A stretch of 64,000 nt of DNA, taken from assembly GCA_036320915.1 (NCBI GenBank), contig JAXBDG010000004.1, forward strand, positions 2,418,001 to 2,482,000, written 5' to 3'. The stretch comes from Linnemannia elongata. Lineage: Eukaryota; Mortierellomycota; Mortierellomycetes; Mortierellales; Mortierellaceae. Of the stretch, positions 60,092 through 64,000 are shown in pieces; positions within the stretch are counted from its first letter, which is position 1, and each line of letters begins with the position of its first letter. The position numbers and the translations under genes are program-made. The notes under the pieces were generated by a model. The model saw only the letters and a list, made by a program, of their open reading frames with translations, did no database searches and was not told where the DNA came from.

Positions 60092-63064
60092 TTAGATCTT
60101 GCGGGTGTGGGAAATGACCTTGTCGACCAGAGGCTCAAAGTTGGGCCAACGACGGACAACAATCCCGCGGATGCTCTCAAGCTCATTCTTCAGGAACCCA
60201 TACTGTGCCAAACTCGTAAACATCAACTCAAAATCCTCAGACCGGGGCATCAACCTCATCTCTCGCGTTTCATCTTCCAACAGCCGCTCAATCTCCTTAA
60301 ATCGATTGTGTGTCAAGAGTGCGTTCAAGTATGCTGTGAACACCTCGGGCGCGGGACAAATCAACCTCCTTCTTCCAGCTGCTCGTGCTCCCGTTCCCAT
60401 TCCTAGGGCTGTTGTTGTTGCTGCTCCACTTGTGGCGATGGGAGGGTCGTCCTGTTGATGAGAATCATACGGAAGAGTGCCTGACTCGGGACGATTCCCG
60501 GAGACATGGAGAGACGGGTCCTGTTGAATGCTGTCTGAAATAGGAGTGGCAATGGTGGTGGCAGATTGCCAGATGGCGTGGAGAGTGTCCATATAACCGC
60601 GATCACGACAGGCCTCGATCAAATGCAACAGATTGCTAGTTGATGGAACCCATTTCACAAGCTTGTCCTGACTCTTGGCCTGCTTCCATGTCTTAATCAC
60701 GCGATCCGGTAAACCATGGCGACCATACGTATCCAGAAGCACTCTAAAGTACTCCCCATTGGGCTCCAGCTCCCGCTCCTCCAGCATGCCCGAGATCTCC
60801 TCGATACGACCCAAGTTCAACTTCGGCAACGAACTGTACGCGCTGATCATGGTCATCAACGCAATAGCATCGACCTCGAGCCGCCTCCGGTCAATCTCCT
60901 TGAAGATATGTTCCACCATTTCGACATTGCTCTGCTGTCCGTAATGCTGCATCAGAGTCGTGAACGCCTTGAGATCGGGCTGCAATCCCGAATAGTTGAT
61001 CGCCTCCCAATACTCCTTGACTCGCTCCGTGTTGCCTTGAAGCGAATGGGCATGGACCATCGATGTAAAGGTCTGCAGGTTTGGCTTGATCCCCAGCTTG
61101 GTCATCTGCTGGAACGCCTGGTCGCATCCTGCAAAGTTCTTGGCTCGAATTTGGGCATTGATAAGGACGGTGTAACAGTGCACGTCAGCCTTGATACCAG
61201 AATCCAGCATCTCCTGATAGTACCGCAGCGTGCCTCTGACATCCCGGACATTGGAAAGGTAGTCCATGAGCATCGTAAACGTCTGGACTGGGATCGTCAT
61301 CTTGGCGTTGCGCATCAGCCGCATCATCTGCTGGGCGTTGTCGAGCTGGTGGTGTTGCAGATAGAGCTGGATCATCCGAGAGCAGACAATGGAATCCGGA
61401 GCGATTCCAAACTTGTTCATCTGGTGGTAATAATGAAGCGCATCCTGCAGACGTGCCTCCTTGCAGCACCCCGATATCATGATGTTGTACGACCACGAGG
61501 AAGAAGGCCGGACTCCGCGGGCCGTAAAATGGTCGTGAAAGATCTTGTTGGCAGCCGAAATCTGGTTGGCGTTCACATATCCGTCCAGGAGCGTGTTTAC
61601 AATCACATCGTTGACGGTCCGTCCCTTGGAAACAATGTGGTCGTAGATTCCTTTGGCGGCGTCCAGGTCCTTCCGCTTCCCGTACACATCCACCAAAACT
61701 CCAAACGTGAGCTCGTTCATCTCTCCTGTGGGTAACGACTTCAAAAGCCCCGCCAGCTGTGCGTCAATATCCGTATTCAGGTTGGCACGAGCAAAGACCT
61801 TGATCGTGCTGGTGATCGTCGTGGCATTCGGATAGACCTTGTTGGTCGCCATCTCAGCTTGGATCCTCGCAATCGCCTCCTCGTCTCCATCTCTCGCATA
61901 GCCATCGATCAGGGTCGAGTAGGTGACGACGTCCGGCTGGACGTTCGAGTTCTTCATCAGAGCCATGGTCCTCCTGGCTCCAACATAGTCCTTTCTTTGA
62001 ACGAACCGCTTGATGACCGAGTTGAAGATCCACATGTTGGGCTGGACCTTGTCTTTGAACATATCGTCCAGAACCGCATCCGCCTCCGTCTGCAGTCCCT
62101 TCCGCGCATACTGGCCCATCAGCGTAGAGTAGGTCACCACATCTGGCTTCACGGGGATGACTCCAACCCGCATGTCGTCGTAGATCTTGCGTGCTGCCTC
62201 CATCTGTCCACTGTGTCCGAGTCCTCTGATCATGACATTGTAACTCTGGAGGGTGGCCGTCAAGTTGTAGCGAGCCGCATTATGCTCAAAAAACTCGATT
62301 GCGTCCTTCAGATCCTGGTGGCGGGTCAAAATATCCAGCATAATGTTGAGAGTTCTGACTTTGGGTGAAAAGTGCTCTGTCATGTCGTCAAAGATGGCCC
62401 GCGCCCACCTTGCCGCCTCGGCCGTCTTAGTTGCCTGGAAACAGATCAGCATCCGATTGTATAGCGAAGAGCTGAAAAGAGCTCGTCGGGATGCTGATGA
62501 AGCCGCCTTGCTCTTTAGTCGGGTATATGTGTGCCAGACCTGTTTGGCATTCCTCGAGTTGATCGCATCGTTCAGCATGACCATGGGCGCGACAGGATCG
62601 GATCCGAGTCGGTTTTTATGGTCCAGATTGATGAAGGGTTTTGTTGCTGCTCTATCAGGTTTTGATCCCTTGAAAAAGCTATCGGCGATGGTCTCGTAGG
62701 CGTTGCTGTGTTTCTCTGATCCTGGAGGTGCAAGGAAGCTGGTGATGGAGAGTTTGCTCCGCTCTGGTATGATGTTCTTGGTCGTGGCTGCTGAAGAGGA
62801 ATGTTCCTGTTGAATGGGTTTATGACGATGGTAATGTGGCATGTCGTGATCTGTCAGTGATGGTTTTGACGCCGACGAGCTGTACTGGCGAGAGGTAGAG
62901 GGTATCCTGGAAGCGCGATGGCAGACAGTGTGCGGTGGTGGGTCGTGTTGGTGACAAAACACCCTTAGCATCCGTGAAGCGATATGGCTGTCCCATGAAA
63001 GTGGCGCTCCTGGGCTGCTCGTTGCAACACTGTTGTTTGCATATGTATAAGGAGATGTGTTCAT
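60092..63064 (-). CDS. Pentatricopeptide repeat (PPR) protein, probably mitochondrial
   Basis: A single uninterrupted frame of 990 residues. The first 110 residues are rich in Ser, Thr, His and Arg (HRASRIPSTSRQYSSSASK), consistent with a mitochondrial presequence. From about 170 to 800 there are some 17 helical-pair repeats of about 35 residues, with typical phrases VVTYSTLMGQYARKG, VVTYSTLIDGYARDG, SWSYNIMISGCCKEA and LQTFTSMVHAHSLQG. PPR arrays bind single-stranded RNA, one base per repeat, and in fungi mature or stabilise mitochondrial transcripts or activate their translation. A disordered insert of about 70 residues near 840-905 precedes two further helical repeats. No editing (DYW) or endonuclease (SMR) domain follows. 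Lack of introns is common for PPR genes. Confidence 0.93.
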   Translation of the reverse strand: MNTSPYTYANNSVATSSPGAPLSWDSHIASRMLRVFCHQHDPPPHTVCHRASRIPSTSRQYSSSASKPSLTDHDMPHYHRHKPIQQEHSSSAATTKNIIPERSKLSITSFLAPPGSEKHSNAYETIADSFFKGSKPDRAATKPFINLDHKNRLGSDPVAPMVMLNDAINSRNAKQVWHTYTRLKSKAASSASRRALFSSSLYNRMLICFQATKTAEAARWARAIFDDMTEHFSPKVRTLNIMLDILTRHQDLKDAIEFFEHNAARYNLTATLQSYNVMIRGLGHSGQMEAARKIYDDMRVGVIPVKPDVVTYSTLMGQYARKGLQTEADAVLDDMFKDKVQPNMWIFNSVIKRFVQRKDYVGARRTMALMKNSNVQPDVVTYSTLIDGYARDGDEEAIARIQAEMATNKVYPNATTITSTIKVFARANLNTDIDAQLAGLLKSLPTGEMNELTFGVLVDVYGKRKDLDAAKGIYDHIVSKGRTVNDVIVNTLLDGYVNANQISAANKIFHDHFTARGVRPSSSWSYNIMISGCCKEARLQDALHYYHQMNKFGIAPDSIVCSRMIQLYLQHHQLDNAQQMMRLMRNAKMTIPVQTFTMLMDYLSNVRDVRGTLRYYQEMLDSGIKADVHCYTVLINAQIRAKNFAGCDQAFQQMTKLGIKPNLQTFTSMVHAHSLQGNTERVKEYWEAINYSGLQPDLKAFTTLMQHYGQQSNVEMVEHIFKEIDRRRLEVDAIALMTMISAYSSLPKLNLGRIEEISGMLEERELEPNGEYFRVLLDTYGRHGLPDRVIKTWKQAKSQDKLVKWVPSTSNLLHLIEACRDRGYMDTLHAIWQSATTIATPISDSIQQDPSLHVSGNRPESGTLPYDSHQQDDPPIATSGAATTTALGMGTGARAAGRRRLICPAPEVFTAYLNALLTHNRFKEIERLLEDETREMRLMPRSEDFELMFTSLAQYGFLKNELESIRGIVVRRWPNFEPLVDKVISHTRKI

Positions 63065-63512
63065 ATTAGGTTATCGTTGTCTTAAAAGGGAGAACTATTG
63101 CCGAAAAGTACCTCTGCGCGGTTGTTCGTACCTGAGCTTTTTGTGAGTGGACCTGAATGCTTGCATCGGAGAGAGAACATACACAAGGGGGCGAAGACTA
63201 GTATAACTCCTTGTTCGGTCCTTCGCTCTCGTGTTGAGTGTGCGTGTGTCGATTCCTTTCTCTCTTGATGGAAGTGGCGGATGTGGAGAGGGATGAAAGG
63301 TGACTTTTTCCGAAGGATGGAAGGTGGAGATCACCGAGGCAGCCTTTTGGAGGGTGTTTGTGGCTTGTGGCTTTGATCCGCCCATTCGTTCCTCCGGGAC
63401 AAGTGTGGAGAAGGAGGAGCCAGTCACTTGGCTGGATCATTGAGGTAATTTTTTGGGCGTGTTTCATGGGCACACACGTTGCCTTGCTCTCTCTCTATCC
63501 ACTCCTCAAGCG
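63065..63512. other. Divergent promoter region PPR gene / right-edge gene
   Basis: About 450 bp between outward-facing starts. No coding sequence is called. Confidence 0.5.
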
Positions 63513-64000
63513 ATGCCAGACTCGACCAAGGATAGGAACATGGCACCTTCCTCATCACTCACATATTCGCACTCACAGGCAGGACAGGACAACAACAACA
63601 ACAACAGCAACAACCACAGCAGCAACAACCATAGCAGCAACAACAACGACTCTTCACTGCAAGGAATTGGCGCAGGAGCTGGAACGAACTCACATCACAA
63701 CCCATCAGAGTCTGCACGTCCCCAACCAGGCACATCAGCCTGGCAACACTCACCAGACGCACTTACCTCCTCATCTTCACCTTCATCATCAGCCTACAAA
63801 CGAATGAGCCACCCCGCCACTGGCAACAGCATCACCAACAGCAGCAGTCAACACTACTCAAACCGTCAAGAACATCCAACACCGCTCTCGATAGCCCTCC
63901 CTCTATCCAATTCACGACCAACCACCAATGGCTCCTCCTCACATCACCACAATAACGGGCCTTCAGGAGGCTCGTTTTCAGCCGGATACCTCGACCAACG
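63513..64000 (+). CDS. 5' part of an Asn/Ser-rich protein cut by the window edge
   Basis: From the ATG at 63513 (MPDSTKDRNMAPSSSL) the frame is open for 162 codons to the last base, with no stop. A second in-frame ATG is at 63540. The translation begins with a polyAsn/Ser tract, then is rich in Ser, His, Pro and Thr (TSAWQHSPDALTSSSSPSSS, YKRMSHPATGN). Such disordered N-termini are common in fungal transcription factors, kinases and RNA-binding proteins, but no domain is reached. A divergent promoter is shared with the PPR gene. Real coding is likely because a chance frame of this length at this composition would normally meet a stop. An intron near the edge cannot be excluded. Confidence 0.6.
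   Translation, partial: MPDSTKDRNMAPSSSLTYSHSQAGQDNNNNNSNNHSSNNHSSNNNDSSLQGIGAGAGTNSHHNPSESARPQPGTSAWQHSPDALTSSSSPSSSAYKRMSHPATGNSITNSSSQHYSNRQEHPTPLSIALPLSNSRPTTNGSSSHHHNNGPSGGSFSAGYLDQ

Noticed and set aside
60716..61735. 339-codon plus-strand frame opposite the PPR gene
   Set aside because: Antisense shadow of PPR repeats; repeated Val/His/Leu pattern without domain.

Overview
The window is nuclear DNA of a filamentous fungus. Genes are split by many short introns (mostly 60-270 bp) with GT-AG borders and CTAAC-like branch points. Upstream regions are pyrimidine-rich, intergenic DNA is full of A/T homopolymers and TTG/CA microsatellites, and the protein families are fungal. A very large STAND protein with helical repeats, NACHT, pentapeptide repeats and WD40, together with a canonical Tubby protein and an ACAP-type ArfGAP, fits an early-diverging fungus; Mortierellomycota is my best guess. 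That placement is inference; no rRNA or mitochondrial marker is present.

Layout, left to right: sugar-1,4-lactone oxidase (+); SKP1 (-); peroxisomal dienoyl-CoA isomerase ECH1/DCI1 (+); SEC31 of the COPII coat (+); a short-chain dehydrogenase (+); a 2.6 kb gene-poor stretch; the 5.5 kb NACHT-WD40 gene (+), broken by one frameshift; a MEAK7-like TLDc protein (+) converging on a Tubby-like protein (-); complex I 75-kDa subunit (+); CMS1-like ribosome biogenesis factor (+) converging on GAA1 of the GPI transamidase (-); ACAP-like BAR-PH-ArfGAP-ankyrin protein (+) converging on a lipid kinase (-); APC-family permease (+); a 2.5 kb gene-poor stretch rich in poly-T; a small low-complexity ORF (+); diphthine-ammonia ligase DPH6 (+); a mitochondrial-carrier-like protein (+); a 75-residue cysteine-rich protein (-); a PPR protein (-); and the 5' part of an Asn/Ser-rich gene cut by the right edge (+).

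These are mostly unrelated housekeeping genes, so there is no cluster or operon. Shared themes are membrane traffic and protein maturation (SEC31, ACAP, GAA1), mitochondria (complex I, PPR, carrier), and translation or ribosome factors (CMS1, DPH6). The least conventional content is the ARM/HEAT-like, NACHT, pentapeptide, 14-blade WD40 protein, which has the architecture of an innate-immunity or allorecognition receptor; the tiny cysteine-rich protein with an internal duplication; and several odd gene starts and splice junctions. Exon borders were placed by reading frame, splice consensus and family conservation, without transcript data.
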